The notes beneath the pieces are model-generated. The model was not told where the DNA came from. It searched no databases and saw only the letters and a list, made by a program, of their open reading frames with translations. A stretch of DNA of 45,261 bases from Azospirillum sp. TSO22-1 (lineage in GTDB: Bacteria > Pseudomonadota > Alphaproteobacteria > Azospirillales > Azospirillaceae): the NCBI RefSeq assembly GCF_003116015.1, contig NZ_LGQZ01000047.1, positions 1 through 45,261 on the forward strand. The letters are read 5' to 3'. Position 1 is the stretch's first letter. Every line of letters begins with the position of its first letter. The translations under genes and the position numbers were made by a program. This document shows, piece after piece, positions 1-9,186 of the stretch.

Positions 1-1822
1 TCCACACCGGGGTGGGGTGGGAGGCGGGGGTGACCTCAAAGGGCTGCTCGGTGATCACCTTGAGGTCCATGTGCTCGAGCATCGGCAGCACGTCGGAGAG
101 CGGCACCGGCCGGCCCTCGTGGTAGATCTTGAAGTGCAGCTCGGCCGGTTCGGCCTCCAGCGGCCGGTACAGGTTGATCCCCAGCCGCCCGGTCCGCACC
201 GCCGCCTCGATCCGCTCGATGTCGTGAACCGCTGCCTCCGCGGTGAACGCCTCGCGGTAGCTGGCGGCGAACGCCGTCTCGTAGGCCTGGCGCAGCTTGC
301 CGCCGACCTCCTCGCCCCGCGCCTCGACCAGGGCGTCGCGCAGGCGGTCGCTCCAGGTGCGGGCGGCGTGGACGAGGCGGCTCTCCACCAGCGCCAGGTC
401 GGCCTCCGGCAACCCGGCGGGGCCGGCCTTGACGATGACGTGGATGCGCGCCAGCGCGCTCTCGCCGAACTGCGTGGAGAAGGACGCGGTCTCACCGCCG
501 AACGCCTCTTCCAGGATGCGCTGCAGGCGCCGGCGCAGGTCGCTGTCGTAGCGGTCGCGCGGCACGTAGACGAGGCAGGAGGCGAAGCGCCCGAACGGGT
601 CGCGGCGCACGAACAGCGCGAGGCGCTGCCGCTCCTGCAGGTGCAGGATGCCGAGCGCGGTGTCGGTCAGTTCGTCCACGCCGGCCTGGAACAGCTCGTC
701 GCGCGGGTAGGTCTCCAGGATGTTGAGCAGCGCCTTGCCGTTGTGGCCGGCGGGGTCGAAGCCGGCGCGCTCCAGCACGCCGGCGACCTTGCGGCGGACG
801 AAGGGGATGTCGCGCGGACTGCGGTTGTAGGCGGCGGAGGTGAACAGGCCGACGAACAGCCGCTCGCCGGCGATCCGCCCTTGCGTGTCGAAGCGCTTGA
901 CCAGAATGACGTCCATCGGCACCGGGCGGTGCACGGTCGATGCGCGGTCGGCCTTGGCGACCAGCACGGCGCGCGGCGCCTGGACGAGCGCCCGGCCGTC
1001 GGCCCGCAGCGCGTCGAGCACCACCACCGACGGGTCGCGCAGGATGCCGAGGGCGCTGCCCTCGACCAGCCGCAGCGCCGGGCCGTCCGCCGTCTCCTCC
1101 AGGCGGTACTCGCGGCAGCCGAGGAAAGTGAAGTGGTCGGCCGCGACCCAGCCGAGGAAGTCGCCGCCTTCGGCCACCTCGTCGGCCGGCAGCGCGGCCG
1201 CCGCGATCCCCTCGGCCGCGGAACCGAGGCGCGACCGCATGGCCGCCCAGTCGCCAACCGCCGCCCGCACGTCGGCCAGCACGCGCGCGATGCCCGAGCG
1301 GATGGCCTCCAGCTCCTCCGGCGCGGTGCGGGGGTCGATCTCCACGTGCATGAAGGATTCGGCCAGTGCGTCGATGGGGCTCGCCGTCGGTTCGTAGAGG
1401 TCGGCCAGCCGGCCCTGCGCGTCGCGTGCCACCCGCACCACCGGGTGAATGACGAGGTGCACGGTGAGGCCGCGGCGGTTCAGCTCCGCCGTCACCGAGT
1501 CCACCAGGAAGGGCATGTCGTCGTTGACGATCTCGACGATGGTGCGGGTCGAGCGCCAGCCGTGCTCCTCCAGGCGCGGGTTGTAGACGCGCACCTGCGC
1601 CGCGCCCGGCGTGCGCTGCCGGCCCCACTGCCAGATCGCCAACGCCGCGCCGAATAGCTGGTCGGTGGGCGCCTGCGCCACGTCGTCGGGCGGGACGTCG
1701 GCGTAGAACTGGCGGACGAAGCGCTCCGTCACGTCCCCCTGGTCGCGGCCCAGCCGCGCGCGCACCAGTTCGGACAGCTGACCCGTGACATCCTCGACAA
1801 GCCCGTGAGCGACCGCACCCAT
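1..1822 (-). CDS. gdhB: NAD-specific glutamate dehydrogenase, large type (N-terminal part, truncated by window edge)
   Basis: This enzyme of the large bacterial NAD-GDH family oxidises L-glutamate to 2-oxoglutarate and ammonium in the cytoplasm. Only the first ~607 residues are in the window; the family runs to about 1,600, so the catalytic domain lies beyond position 1. The visible part is the regulatory N-terminal region, with the family hallmark NDDMPFLVDSVTAELNRRG near residue 85, then PVPMDVILVKRFDTQGRI and the FASCLVYVPRDRYDSDLRRR segment. The ATG at 1822 is preceded by a GGGAAGAG ribosome-binding site on the minus strand. It is separated from pxpA by 174 bases and probably has its own promoter. 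It can consume the glutamate made by the upstream oxoprolinase genes; that link is inferred from proximity. The symbol follows usage for this family in other bacteria. Confidence 0.93.
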   Translation of the reverse strand, partial: MGAVAHGLVEDVTGQLSELVRARLGRDQGDVTERFVRQFYADVPPDDVAQAPTDQLFGAALAIWQWGRQRTPGAAQVRVYNPRLEEHGWRSTRTIVEIVNDDMPFLVDSVTAELNRRGLTVHLVIHPVVRVARDAQGRLADLYEPTASPIDALAESFMHVEIDPRTAPEELEAIRSGIARVLADVRAAVGDWAAMRSRLGSAAEGIAAAALPADEVAEGGDFLGWVAADHFTFLGCREYRLEETADGPALRLVEGSALGILRDPSVVVLDALRADGRALVQAPRAVLVAKADRASTVHRPVPMDVILVKRFDTQGRIAGERLFVGLFTSAAYNRSPRDIPFVRRKVAGVLERAGFDPAGHNGKALLNILETYPRDELFQAGVDELTDTALGILHLQERQRLALFVRRDPFGRFASCLVYVPRDRYDSDLRRRLQRILEEAFGGETASFSTQFGESALARIHVIVKAGPAGLPEADLALVESRLVHAARTWSDRLRDALVEARGEEVGGKLRQAYETAFAASYREAFTAEAAVHDIERIEAAVRTGRLGINLYRPLEAEPAELHFKIYHEGRPVPLSDVLPMLEHMDLKVITEQPFEVTPASHPTPVW

Positions 1823-1996
1823 GTGACGTTCTCTTCCCTTTTATGACGTTGGGCAATAACCGCCCGTCCCGCGCCGCGATGGCGCAAGTTGTCCGCCCGC
1901 TTCGCGGCGGTCCGGTCGGTGATGGCGTGCCCAAATGCTTAGCATCGCTGCGCCAACACATGAAATTTCTTATCGCCGACGGCCTATAAGGCGAGG
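1823..1996. promoter_or_regulatory. intergenic region between pxpA stop and glutamate dehydrogenase start
   Basis: This 174-base gap is AT-richer than its surroundings around 1930-1990, as expected for a promoter serving the leftward glutamate dehydrogenase gene. I see no clear -35/-10 pair and no convincing terminator hairpin for the pxp operon. Confidence 0.4.
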
Positions 1997-2767
1997 TTAT
2001 GGGCCAGCCAGCGGGGCCAGTCCGACGCCGGCGGTCACCAGCGCCCGCCGGATGGTGCGCGCCATGGCGACGGCGCTCGCCGTGTCGCCGTGCACGCAGA
2101 CGGTGTCGGCGACGATCGGCAGCCGCTTGCCGCTGCGGCTCTCGACGACACCGTCCAGCACCATGCGCACGACGCGTTGCGCCGCGGCCTCGGCGTCGTG
2201 GATCACCGAGCCGGACACCGAGCGCGGGGTGAGCGTGCCGTCGTCCTCGTAGGTGCGGTCGGCGAACGCCTCGCGCGCGACGCGCAGCCCGGCCTCCTCG
2301 CCGGCCCGTTCCAGCGCGCTGAACGGCGGCACCACGAAGATGAGGGTGCGGTCCACCGCCTTGACCGCCGCGGCGATAGCGCCGGCTACCTCCGGCTCCA
2401 CGGCGGCTACGTTGTACAGCGCGCCGTGCGCCTTGACGTGCCCGACCCGGTGCCCAGCCAGCGCCGCGCAGCCCATCAGCGCGCCGATCTGGTAGGCGAC
2501 CATGCGCTCCAGCTCGCGCGGGGTGTCGCCGCGGATGGTGCGGCGCCCGAAGCCCCAGAGGTCGTTGAAGCCGGGGTGCGCGCCAATGCCGACCCCCTTC
2601 TCCAGCGCCAGCCGCGCCGTCTCCGTCATGATGACCGGATCGCCGGCGTGGAAGCCGCAGGCGACGTTGGCCGAGGTGACGACGTCCAGCATCCCTGCGT
2701 CGTCACCCATTTTCCATGGGCCGAAACCCTCGCCCATATCGCAGTTCAGGTCGATGGTGCGTGTCAT
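1997..2767 (-). CDS. pxpA: 5-oxoprolinase subunit A (LamB/YcsF family)
   Basis: PxpA is one of three subunits of the prokaryotic ATP-dependent 5-oxoprolinase, which opens 5-oxo-L-proline (pyroglutamate) to L-glutamate. The 256-residue protein is the usual family length. It opens with the family signature [14 protein letters not shown], followed by [38 protein letters not shown] and a C-terminal [11 protein letters not shown]. These His/Asp/Asn-rich strands line the family's active site. It is the last gene of the operon and starts only 7 bases after the chemoreceptor stop, so pxpA is separated from pxpB and pxpC by that gene. The family assignment is certain; the 5-oxoproline substrate is inferred from having all three subunits in one operon. 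Confidence 0.95.
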   Translation of the reverse strand: MTRTIDLNCDMGEGFGPWKMGDDAGMLDVVTSANVACGFHAGDPVIMTETARLALEKGVGIGAHPGFNDLWGFGRRTIRGDTPRELERMVAYQIGALMGCAALAGHRVGHVKAHGALYNVAAVEPEVAGAIAAAVKAVDRTLIFVVPPFSALERAGEEAGLRVAREAFADRTYEDDGTLTPRSVSGSVIHDAEAAAQRVVRMVLDGVVESRSGKRLPIVADTVCVHGDTASAVAMARTIRRALVTAGVGLAPLAGP

Positions 2768-2774
2768 GTTTCCC

Positions 2775-4334
2775 TCACGCTTGCCGCAGCGACAGCAGGA
2801 ACTGGCCGACCTGCCCCTGCGTCGCGGTCAGGCGGCCTTTGACGGCGTCGATGGCCGCCAGCGAGCGGCCGGCGACCTCGCGGTTGGTGGTGGCGGCGTC
2901 GGCGGTGCGCGCGACGTTGCTCTGCAACGCCTGCACGCCCTTGGACGCCTCGTCAACGGCGCGGTTGATCTCGGCGGTCGAGGCGTTCTGTTCCTCCACC
3001 GCGGCGGCGATGGAGGCGCTGATCCGGCTGACCTCGGCGACGACGCGGGTGATGGCGGTGATCTCGCCGGCGGCGTCGTTGGTCGAGGTCTGGATGGTGC
3101 CGATCTGCGCCTCGATCTCCTCGGTGGCGCGCGCCGTCTGGGTGGCGAGCTGCTTGACCTCGTTGGCGACCACGGCGAAGCCCTTCCCCGCCTCCCCCGC
3201 CCGCGCCGCCTCGATGGTGGCGTTGAGCGCCAGCAGGTTGGTCTGGCTGGCGATCTGGGTGATCAGGGTAACCACGTCACCGATGCGCGCCGCCGCCTCG
3301 ACCAGCCGCTCGATCCGGTGCACGGCCTGCGCGGCGCGGCGCGCCGCCTCGTCCGACACGGCGCGCGAGGTCTGCGCCTGGGTGGAAATCTCGTGGATCG
3401 AGGTGGCCAGCTCATTCACCGCGGCGGCGACGGTCTGCACGTTGCCGCTGACCGAGCCGGCCTCGCCCACCGCCTCGTCGCTCAGCTGCCCGGTGGATTC
3501 GGCGGTGTGCGCCATGCGGTCGACCGAGGCGATGATCTCCTCGACGCCGCTGCCGACCTGGCGCAGCGCCGACTGGACGTGCGTCTCGAAGTCCGCGGCG
3601 ATGCGGCCGATGGCCTCGCGGCGGTCATCTTCCGCCGCCTGCCGCAGCCGGCCCTGCTCGGCCTCCAGCGTCCGCTTGTCCAGCGCGTTCTGCTTGAAGG
3701 TCTGCACCGCGGAGGCGATCCGGCCGATCTCGTCGCGCCGGCCGAGCGCCGGCACATCGACGGCGGTGTCGCCGCCGGCCAGTCGGGTCATGGTGCCGGT
3801 CAGTTGCACCAGCGGCCGGGTGACGCCGCGCACGATGAGGAACAGCACGCCGCACACCGCCAGCAGCGAGGCGAGGCCCGAGCCGGCGATCAGCGTGGCG
3901 CGGAGCATGGCCTGCGCGTGCGCGCGCTCGGCCGACAGCCTGATCTCGACGCGGCCGAGCACGGTGCGGCGGCTGCCCTCGGCGCGGACGATCTCCGCCG
4001 TCTCGACCAGCGTGCCCGGTTTCGCCTCCGCGCCGTGGCGGACGAACGGCTTGCCCTTGGCGTCGGTGACCGCGCTGCCGACATAGTCGGCGTCCCTGGC
4101 GAGCGCGGCGAGCTGCGCCGAGGCCGCCGCCTCGTCGATCTGCCACAGCGGCTCGGCCAACCCGCCGGCGATGATGCCGGTGACCAGCCGCGCCCGCTCG
4201 GCGATGGCGTCCTCGGCGTCGCGCAGCGTGGTCAGCACCACCACGGTGCTGCCGGCGACGACGAACAGCGCGATGAGCAGCGCGATGGGCGCCACCACCC
4301 GCGTGGCGATCCGGTCCCTGAGCCGTGTCCGCAT
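2775..4334 (-). CDS. methyl-accepting chemotaxis protein inside the oxoprolinase operon
   Basis: A 519-residue transmembrane chemoreceptor. Residues ~13-35 form the first membrane helix, ~36-146 a small periplasmic sensor domain (with [17 protein letters not shown]), ~147-168 the second helix, and then a HAMP domain ([19 protein letters not shown]). The C-terminal half is the methyl-accepting coiled coil with a canonical hairpin tip [20 protein letters not shown] and [13 protein letters not shown]. It should form trimers coupling to CheW and CheA. The gene sits 15 bases after pxpC and 7 bases before pxpA, all on the same strand, so it is very probably co-transcribed. Its ligand is therefore likely 5-oxoproline, a related compound, or the SBP encoded upstream at 6087-6860. 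The fold is certain; the ligand is inference. Confidence 0.95.
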   Translation of the reverse strand: MRTRLRDRIATRVVAPIALLIALFVVAGSTVVVLTTLRDAEDAIAERARLVTGIIAGGLAEPLWQIDEAAASAQLAALARDADYVGSAVTDAKGKPFVRHGAEAKPGTLVETAEIVRAEGSRRTVLGRVEIRLSAERAHAQAMLRATLIAGSGLASLLAVCGVLFLIVRGVTRPLVQLTGTMTRLAGGDTAVDVPALGRRDEIGRIASAVQTFKQNALDKRTLEAEQGRLRQAAEDDRREAIGRIAADFETHVQSALRQVGSGVEEIIASVDRMAHTAESTGQLSDEAVGEAGSVSGNVQTVAAAVNELATSIHEISTQAQTSRAVSDEAARRAAQAVHRIERLVEAAARIGDVVTLITQIASQTNLLALNATIEAARAGEAGKGFAVVANEVKQLATQTARATEEIEAQIGTIQTSTNDAAGEITAITRVVAEVSRISASIAAAVEEQNASTAEINRAVDEASKGVQALQSNVARTADAATTNREVAGRSLAAIDAVKGRLTATQGQVGQFLLSLRQA

Positions 4335-4349
4335 GGAGCCTCCCTTGGG

Positions 4350-5369
4350 TCAGTCCGCGTCGCTGGCCACGACGCCGTCGATGAGGTTGAGGGCGAGCAG
4401 GCGCTCGCTGCCGTACAGGTCGAAGGCGGCGGCATGGCGCAGCAGCTGCGGCAGGCCGGCGATGAGGTCGCGGAAGCGCGCGTGGGCGCGGCGCGCCTCA
4501 GCCGGGCTGACCGCCTGGAAGCGCAGCGTGTCGCCGGGCCGCTTCTGCGCCAGGGCGGCGACGTCCGGGGTGATGACGCAGGCGATCTTCGGGTAGCCGC
4601 CGGTGGTCTGGCGGTCGGCCAGCATGACGATGGGCTGGCCGGTGCCCGGCACCTGGACCGCGCCCAGCGGGATGCCGTCCGAGGTGATGTTGAAGCCCTT
4701 CGCGTGCTCGACCGCCGGTCCTTGCAGGCGGCAGCCCATGCGGTCGGCCTCGAGGCTCACCGTGTAGGGGCCCGCCAGGAAGGTGGCGATCCCGGCCGGC
4801 GTGAAGTGGTCGTCCTGCGGGCCGAGCACGACGCGGAGCGTCTCGCCACGGAGAGGCAGATCCGCCGGATCGAGGACGAGGTCGGGCGCCGGAGCGGCGT
4901 CGGCGCGCAGCGGCAGCCGGTCGCCGGGCTTCAGGCGGTCGCCGTCCAGCCCGCCGAGGCGGCTGCGCACGTGGGTGGCGACGCTGCCGAGCGCCGGCAC
5001 CAGCGCGAAGCCGCCGGCCACCGCCACGTAGCCGCGCATGCCCGAGCGCAGGGTGCCGACGCGCAGGGTCTGGCCCTCGGCCAGGGTGTGGCTCATCCAG
5101 GCCGCCGCCGGGGCATCGTCGATGACCAGCGGCGCGTCACCGGCCACAGCGATCCGGCAGGGTCCGCCCTCGGCGCGCAGCGTGTCGCCGGACAGCGTGA
5201 ACTCGACGGCCGCTTCGGCCGGGCCGTTGCCGACCAGCGCGTTGGCGACCGCGTGCAGCAGCGGATCGGCGGCGCCGGCGACGGACACGCCGAAGCGCTG
5301 GTAGCCGACGCGCCCGGCGTCCTGGATGGTGGAGAGCGGCCCGGCCGCGATGACGGTGAGAACGCTCAT
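4350..5369 (-). CDS. pxpC: 5-oxoprolinase subunit C (biotin-dependent carboxyltransferase/KipA-like)
   Basis: PxpC forms the oxoprolinase complex with PxpA and PxpB. The 339-residue protein begins MSVLTVIAAGPLSTIQDAGR, where GPxxTxQDxGR is the family's N-terminal signature. It continues with GVSVAGAADPLLHAVANALV, YVAVAGGFALVPALGS and, late in the protein, MLADRQTTGGYPKIACVITP, which is diagnostic of the KipA/AHS2 domain. The ATG overlaps the pxpB stop in an ATGA, so the two are translationally coupled. A longer in-frame reading upstream exists but only runs through the pxpB coding region, so it is not used. Confidence 0.95.
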   Translation of the reverse strand: MSVLTVIAAGPLSTIQDAGRVGYQRFGVSVAGAADPLLHAVANALVGNGPAEAAVEFTLSGDTLRAEGGPCRIAVAGDAPLVIDDAPAAAWMSHTLAEGQTLRVGTLRSGMRGYVAVAGGFALVPALGSVATHVRSRLGGLDGDRLKPGDRLPLRADAAPAPDLVLDPADLPLRGETLRVVLGPQDDHFTPAGIATFLAGPYTVSLEADRMGCRLQGPAVEHAKGFNITSDGIPLGAVQVPGTGQPIVMLADRQTTGGYPKIACVITPDVAALAQKRPGDTLRFQAVSPAEARRAHARFRDLIAGLPQLLRHAAAFDLYGSERLLALNLIDGVVASDAD

Positions 5370-6082
5370 GCCTCGCACTCCGGCAGGAGGTCGCTGCGCT
5401 CCGCCGCGTCGGCCAGCCGGACGTACGCGACGGCGTTGATGGCGGTGAAGCGGACGCGGTCGCCGGGGGCCAGCAGGAACGGCCGCTCGCGCTTCAGGTC
5501 GAAGATCTTCAGCGGCGTGCGGCCGAGCAGGTGCCAGCCGCTCGGCATCGCCAGCGGCGACACCGCCGCCTGGGCGCCGCCCTGCATCAGGCTGCCGGCC
5601 GGGGTCTTGAGCCGCGGGTTCTCCCGCCGCGGCAGGTGCAGCGCGTCGGACAGCCCGCCCAGGTAGGCGAAGCCCGGCGAGAAGCCCAGCATGTAGACGC
5701 GGTAGTCGGCGGCGCAGTGCAGCCGCACCACCTCCTCCGTCGTCAGGTCGGTGCGCCGGGCCACCTCGTCCAGGTCCTCGCCGTGCGCGCCGCCGAAGCA
5801 CACCGGGATCACCCAACGCTGCGCCGCCGCGACGGCGCCCTCCCCCACCCCCTCGGCCAGCTCCAGCAGCACCGGAGCGAGGTCCTCGGGCGCGGTGACG
5901 GTGGGGTCGAAGGTCAGCAGCAGCGAGCGGTAGGTCGGCACCGTCTCGACGACGCCGGGCAGCCCGGCCTCGGCGATGCGGCGGTCGAGCCGGTGCACCG
6001 CGTCGTTGAGGCCGGGCTCGATGCCGTCACCCAGTTCGATCACCAGCCCGCAGTCGCCGGCGGGGAGCAGCCTGGGGGTCAT
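5366..6082 (-). CDS. pxpB: 5-oxoprolinase subunit B (KipI/AHS1 family)
   Basis: PxpB is the KipI-type partner of PxpC in 5-oxoprolinase. About 238 residues carry the family pattern: LLPAGDCGLVIELGD at the start, ETVPTYRSLLLTFDP in the N-terminal domain, IPVCFGGAHGEDLDEVA, and the hallmark YRVYMLGFSPGFAYLGGL, PAGSLMQGGAQAAVSPLAMP and GWHLLGRTPLKIFDLKRERP. The ATG at 6082 starts 4 bases after the upstream SBP stop and is preferred. An in-frame ATG at 6097 would overlap that gene by 11 bases. Neither has a strong ribosome-binding site, suggesting coupling to upstream translation. The stop overlaps the pxpC start. Confidence 0.94.
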   Translation of the reverse strand: MTPRLLPAGDCGLVIELGDGIEPGLNDAVHRLDRRIAEAGLPGVVETVPTYRSLLLTFDPTVTAPEDLAPVLLELAEGVGEGAVAAAQRWVIPVCFGGAHGEDLDEVARRTDLTTEEVVRLHCAADYRVYMLGFSPGFAYLGGLSDALHLPRRENPRLKTPAGSLMQGGAQAAVSPLAMPSGWHLLGRTPLKIFDLKRERPFLLAPGDRVRFTAINAVAYVRLADAAERSDLLPECEA

Positions 6083-6086
6083 GGCG

Positions 6087-6860
6087 TCAGCGCGCATATT
6101 TGTCGAGGATGGTCTGGAAGCTGCCGTCCGCCTTCATCGCCGCCAGCGCGGCGTCGAAGGCGGTGCGCAACGCCGTGGTGTCCTTCGCCCTGGTGAAGGC
6201 GATGTAGCTGGGGATGCTCTGCACCTCCGGTTGCAGCTCCTTCACCTGGTCGGCGACGCCCTGCTTCTTGAGAATATATTGCGCGACGTAGCGGTTGCTG
6301 GGCATCACGTCGAAGCGGCCCTGCACCAGCTTCTTCACGTTGTTGTCGGAATCGTTGCTCTTCTCCAGGTCCTGGAGGATTCCGGCCTTGATCGCGTCGT
6401 CCACCAGCGGGCCGTAACTGATCTGGTTGACCACGCCGACCTTGTACTTGGCGAGCTGGGCGAGGTCGCCGCCGAACGCCACGGGGGAGTCCTTGCGCAC
6501 GAACAGCGACACCACCTGCGGCACCACCACCTCGGTGGAGTAGTTCAGGAACTGCTCGCGCTCCGGCGTCCTGTAGGCGGTGAAGAGGCCGTCCGCCTGC
6601 CCGTCGCGCGCCATGTCGAGCGCGCGGGCCCAGGGCATCACCTCGACCGTCGCCTGATGGCCGGCGCGCTTCAGCGCCTCGGTGACCACCTCGTAGGCGA
6701 TGCCGGCGGGGGCGCCGTTCTCCTCGAAGATCAGCGGCGGGAAGTTGAGCGCGACGAGCTTGATGGCGTCCGCCGCCGCGACGTTGGGGCCGATGATGCC
6801 GGCGGCCAGGGCCGCCAGGACGAAGACGCCGCGCCGATCGAACCGCACTGGGTACCGCAT
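6087..6860 (-). CDS. periplasmic solute-binding protein, polar amino-acid ABC type, without its own permease
   Basis: A 257-residue type II periplasmic binding protein. The first ~29 residues are a signal peptide ending in AAGIIGPNVAAADA. The mature part starts with the family pattern LVALNFPPLIFEENGAPAGI and continues with AYEVVTEALKRAG, the ARDGQADGLFTAYRTPER segment and a C-terminal DAALAAMKADGSFQTIL. It lies 93 bases after the DUF1445 gene and 4 bases before pxpB. No amino-acid-type permease or ATPase of the matching class is nearby; the only transporter in the operon is the Liv type, which uses a different SBP fold. It may work with an unlinked permease or present ligand to the chemoreceptor two genes downstream. 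The fold is clear; the role is inferred. Confidence 0.9.
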   Translation of the reverse strand: MRYPVRFDRRGVFVLAALAAGIIGPNVAAADAIKLVALNFPPLIFEENGAPAGIAYEVVTEALKRAGHQATVEVMPWARALDMARDGQADGLFTAYRTPEREQFLNYSTEVVVPQVVSLFVRKDSPVAFGGDLAQLAKYKVGVVNQISYGPLVDDAIKAGILQDLEKSNDSDNNVKKLVQGRFDVMPSNRYVAQYILKKQGVADQVKELQPEVQSIPSYIAFTRAKDTTALRTAFDAALAAMKADGSFQTILDKYAR

Positions 6861-6907
6861 GCCACTCTCCGTTGTCCGAGGGGTGATTTTGGTCGCAGAG
6901 CCCCGTC

Positions 6908-6929
6908 CGCCGCCGCGAGTGCGGCGGCG
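6908..6929 (-). repeat. intercistronic stem-loop before the SBP gene
   Basis: A perfect 9-bp stem (CGCCGCCGC pairing with GCGGCGGCG) closes a GAGT loop in the 93-base gap between the DUF1445 gene and the SBP gene. It has no T-run, so it is more likely an RNA-stabilising or processing hairpin that adjusts SBP expression than a terminator. Confidence 0.45.
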
Positions 6930-6953
6930 TCGGTGACCCTGATTGCGTGGAGG

Positions 6954-7742
6954 TCAGAGGACCGCGAGCTGCGTGTTCAGCAGGTCGGTGATCAGCATCG
7001 TGCCCGGGCTGTGGGTGATGGCGATGGGCGGCCGGGCGTTGCGGATCGCCACCTGCGGGGTCACGCCGCAGGCCCAGAACACCGGGACCTCGCCCGGCTC
7101 GACCGGCACCGCCTCGCCGAACTCGGGGTTGGCGATGTCACGGATGCCGATGGCGGCGGGGTCGCCGAAGTGCACCGGCGCGCCGTGCACCGAGGGGAAG
7201 CGCGAGGTGATCTGGATCGCCCGGATGGCGTCGCGCGGGGTCAGCGGCCGCATCGACACCACCAACTCGCCCTTGAAGCGGCCGGCCGGGACGCAGGGGA
7301 TGCCGGTGCGGTACATCGGCACGTTGCGTCCCATGGCGATGTGGCGCACCGGCACCCGGTCGGCGAGCAGCGCCTCTTCAAAGGAGAAGGAGCAACCGAT
7401 CAGGAAGCTGACGAAGTCGTCGCGCCACAGCGCGCGGACGTCGGTCGGCTCCTCGACGAACTCGCCGTCGCGGAAGACGCGGTAGAGCGGCACGTCGGTG
7501 CGGATGTCGATGTCCTTGCCCAGGGTGGGCAGCGCCGGGTCGCCGACCTCCGACACCGCCAGCAGCGGGCACGGCTTGGGGTTCGCCTGGCAGAAGCGCA
7601 GGAAGTCGCCGGCCCAGTCGGCCGGCAGGATGACGAGGTTGGCCTGCACGTGGCCGGGGGCGAGGCCGGCGGTCTGCCCGGCGTAGGCGCCGCTGCGGAT
7701 CCGCTGGCGCTCGGCCAGGGCGGTGACGGAGTCGATCTGCAT
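6954..7742 (-). CDS. DUF1445 family protein (D-glutamate cyclase / putative hydro-lyase)
   Basis: A 262-residue cytoplasmic protein of the DUF1445 (YcsI) family. Family features seen are the N-terminal [20 protein letters not shown], the central [19 protein letters not shown], the [17 protein letters not shown] segment, [34 protein letters not shown] and the C-terminal [13 protein letters not shown]. Family members include vertebrate D-glutamate cyclase, which converts D-glutamate to 5-oxo-D-proline. B. subtilis ycsI sits in a cluster with pxpA (ycsF) and pxpBC (kipI-kipA). The same association here supports a role in oxoproline or D-glutamate metabolism. It follows livF by 16 bases. Family assignment is strong; the exact reaction in this organism is inferred. 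Confidence 0.9.
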   Translation of the reverse strand: MQIDSVTALAERQRIRSGAYAGQTAGLAPGHVQANLVILPADWAGDFLRFCQANPKPCPLLAVSEVGDPALPTLGKDIDIRTDVPLYRVFRDGEFVEEPTDVRALWRDDFVSFLIGCSFSFEEALLADRVPVRHIAMGRNVPMYRTGIPCVPAGRFKGELVVSMRPLTPRDAIRAIQITSRFPSVHGAPVHFGDPAAIGIRDIANPEFGEAVPVEPGEVPVFWACGVTPQVAIRNARPPIAITHSPGTMLITDLLNTQLAVL

Positions 7743-7758
7743 GGATGCGTGTTCCCTG

Positions 7759-8463
7759 TTACATGCCGAGATAGGCTTGGCGGACCATGTCGTTGCCCAG
7801 CAGGTCCTTGCCGGTGCCCTGCATGACGATGCGTCCGGTCTGGATGACGTAGCCGCGGTCGGCGATCTCCAGCGCGCGGTGGATGTTCTGCTCGACCAGC
7901 AGGATGGAGATGCCGCGCTCGCGGATCGCCTGGATGGTCTCGAAGATGCGGGTGACCAGCTTCGGCGCGACGCCCCACGACGGCTCGTCGAGCATCAGCA
8001 GGTCCGGCCGGCTCATCAGGCCGCGGCACATGGCGAGCATCTGCTGCTCGCCGCCCGAGAGCGTTCCGGCCTGCTGTTTGCGGCGTTCGCCCAGCACCGG
8101 GAAGGTGGTGTAGGCGAACTCCAGCATCTCCTGCCGGTGCACCGGATCGTCGGCGATGAAGGCGCCGAGCAGCAGGTTCTGCTCCACGGTCAGGCGGGCG
8201 AACAGCCGCCGCCCCTCGGGCACCAGCACGAGGCCGAGGCGGACCCGCTCGTGCGCCGGCATGCCGGCGAGCGCCTTGCCCTTGAGCTGGATCGTCCCGC
8301 CGTCGAGGACGTTCAGGCCGGCGATGGTGCGCAGCGTGGTGGACTTGCCGTTGCCGTTGCCGCCGACGATGGCGACGATCTCGCCCTTCGACAGGGTCAG
8401 GCTGACGTCGCGGATCGCCGGCACCCGGCGGTAGCTGGACTGGATGTTGCGGACGTCGAGCAT
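7759..8463 (-). CDS. livF: branched-chain amino-acid-type ABC transporter ATP-binding protein
   Basis: This 234-residue ATPase powers the Liv-type importer together with LivG. It shows a Walker [17 protein letters not shown], where the usual GxxGxGKST appears as GNGNGKST, a signature [20 protein letters not shown], a Walker [17 protein letters not shown] and the switch region [20 protein letters not shown] typical of LivF. The gene starts 3 bases after livG and is followed after 16 bases by the DUF1445 gene, tying the transporter to the oxoproline genes. The substrate cannot be read from the ATPase; context suggests something other than leucine. Confidence 0.93.
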   Translation of the reverse strand: MLDVRNIQSSYRRVPAIRDVSLTLSKGEIVAIVGGNGNGKSTTLRTIAGLNVLDGGTIQLKGKALAGMPAHERVRLGLVLVPEGRRLFARLTVEQNLLLGAFIADDPVHRQEMLEFAYTTFPVLGERRKQQAGTLSGGEQQMLAMCRGLMSRPDLLMLDEPSWGVAPKLVTRIFETIQAIRERGISILLVEQNIHRALEIADRGYVIQTGRIVMQGTGKDLLGNDMVRQAYLGM

Positions 8464-8466
8464 CGC

Positions 8467-9186
8467 TCACTCCCCCAGGTAGGCGGCGATCACCGCCGGG
8501 TCTTCGGCGATCTGCTCCGGCGTGCCGTCGGCGATCTTGGCGCCGTAGTCCAGCACCAGGATGCGGTCGGCGATCGGCATGATGCCCTCCATGACGTGCT
8601 CGACGATGATGCTGGCGATGCCGCGCTCCTGGATGCGCACCACCAGTTGCGAGGCCTCGCGCACCTCGGTCTGGTTGAGCCCGGCCATCACCTCGTCGAG
8701 CAGGATCAGCTTGGGGTCGGTGGCGAGCGCCCTGGCCACCTCCAGCCGCTTCTGCTCGGACACCGTCATCTCGGAGGCGAGCGCCTCGGCGCGGTGGCCG
8801 AGGCCGACGAACTCCAGTTCCTCCAGGGCGCGGGAGCGGGCGTGCGCCACCCCCTTGTTGCGCAGCATGGCGCCGACCATCACGTTCTCCAGCGCCGTCA
8901 TCGAGTGGAAGACGCGGACGATCTGGAAGGTGCGGGCGATGCCGAGGGCCGCGGCGCGCTCCGGCGTCGTGCCGGTGATGTCGCGCCCCTCGAAGGCGAT
9001 GTGCCCGGCGGTCGGCTGGTGGAAGCCGGCGAGGCAGTTGAACAGCGTCGTCTTGCCGGCGCCGTTCGGGCCGATCAGCCCGACGATCTCGCCGTGGTGG
9101 ACGGTGAAGCCGATGTCGCGGTTGGCGACCAGTCCCTGGAAGGCCTTGGAGAGGCCGTCCACGGCGAGCAGCGGAGCGGCGTTCAT
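8467..9186 (-). CDS. livG: branched-chain amino-acid-type ABC transporter ATP-binding protein
   Basis: A 239-residue ATPase of the LivG type. Visible motifs are Walker A GPNGAGKTTLFNCLAGF, the LivG-specific FQIVRVFHSMTALENVMVGA around the Q-loop, the signature MTVSEQKRLEVARALATDP (degenerate SxxxxK instead of LSGGQ, common in this subfamily) and Walker B LILLDEVMAGLNQTEV, in which the usual DEP is DEV. The last also recurs in LivG proteins that work with a conventional LivF. The start overlaps the livM stop in an ATGA. It forms a heterodimer with LivF under the LivHM channel. Confidence 0.93.
   Translation of the reverse strand: MNAAPLLAVDGLSKAFQGLVANRDIGFTVHHGEIVGLIGPNGAGKTTLFNCLAGFHQPTAGHIAFEGRDITGTTPERAAALGIARTFQIVRVFHSMTALENVMVGAMLRNKGVAHARSRALEELEFVGLGHRAEALASEMTVSEQKRLEVARALATDPKLILLDEVMAGLNQTEVREASQLVVRIQERGIASIIVEHVMEGIMPIADRILVLDYGAKIADGTPEQIAEDPAVIAAYLGE

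Noticed and set aside
17..1657. 546-codon plus-strand open frame opposite the glutamate dehydrogenase gene
   Set aside because: It is antisense to a gene with clear family motifs and has the Arg/Ala/Gly/His-rich composition of a GC-rich shadow frame.
2502..5666. 1,054-codon plus-strand open frame
   Set aside because: It spans, in antisense, pxpA, the chemoreceptor and pxpC, which all show family signatures. High GC makes stop codons rare on the other strand.
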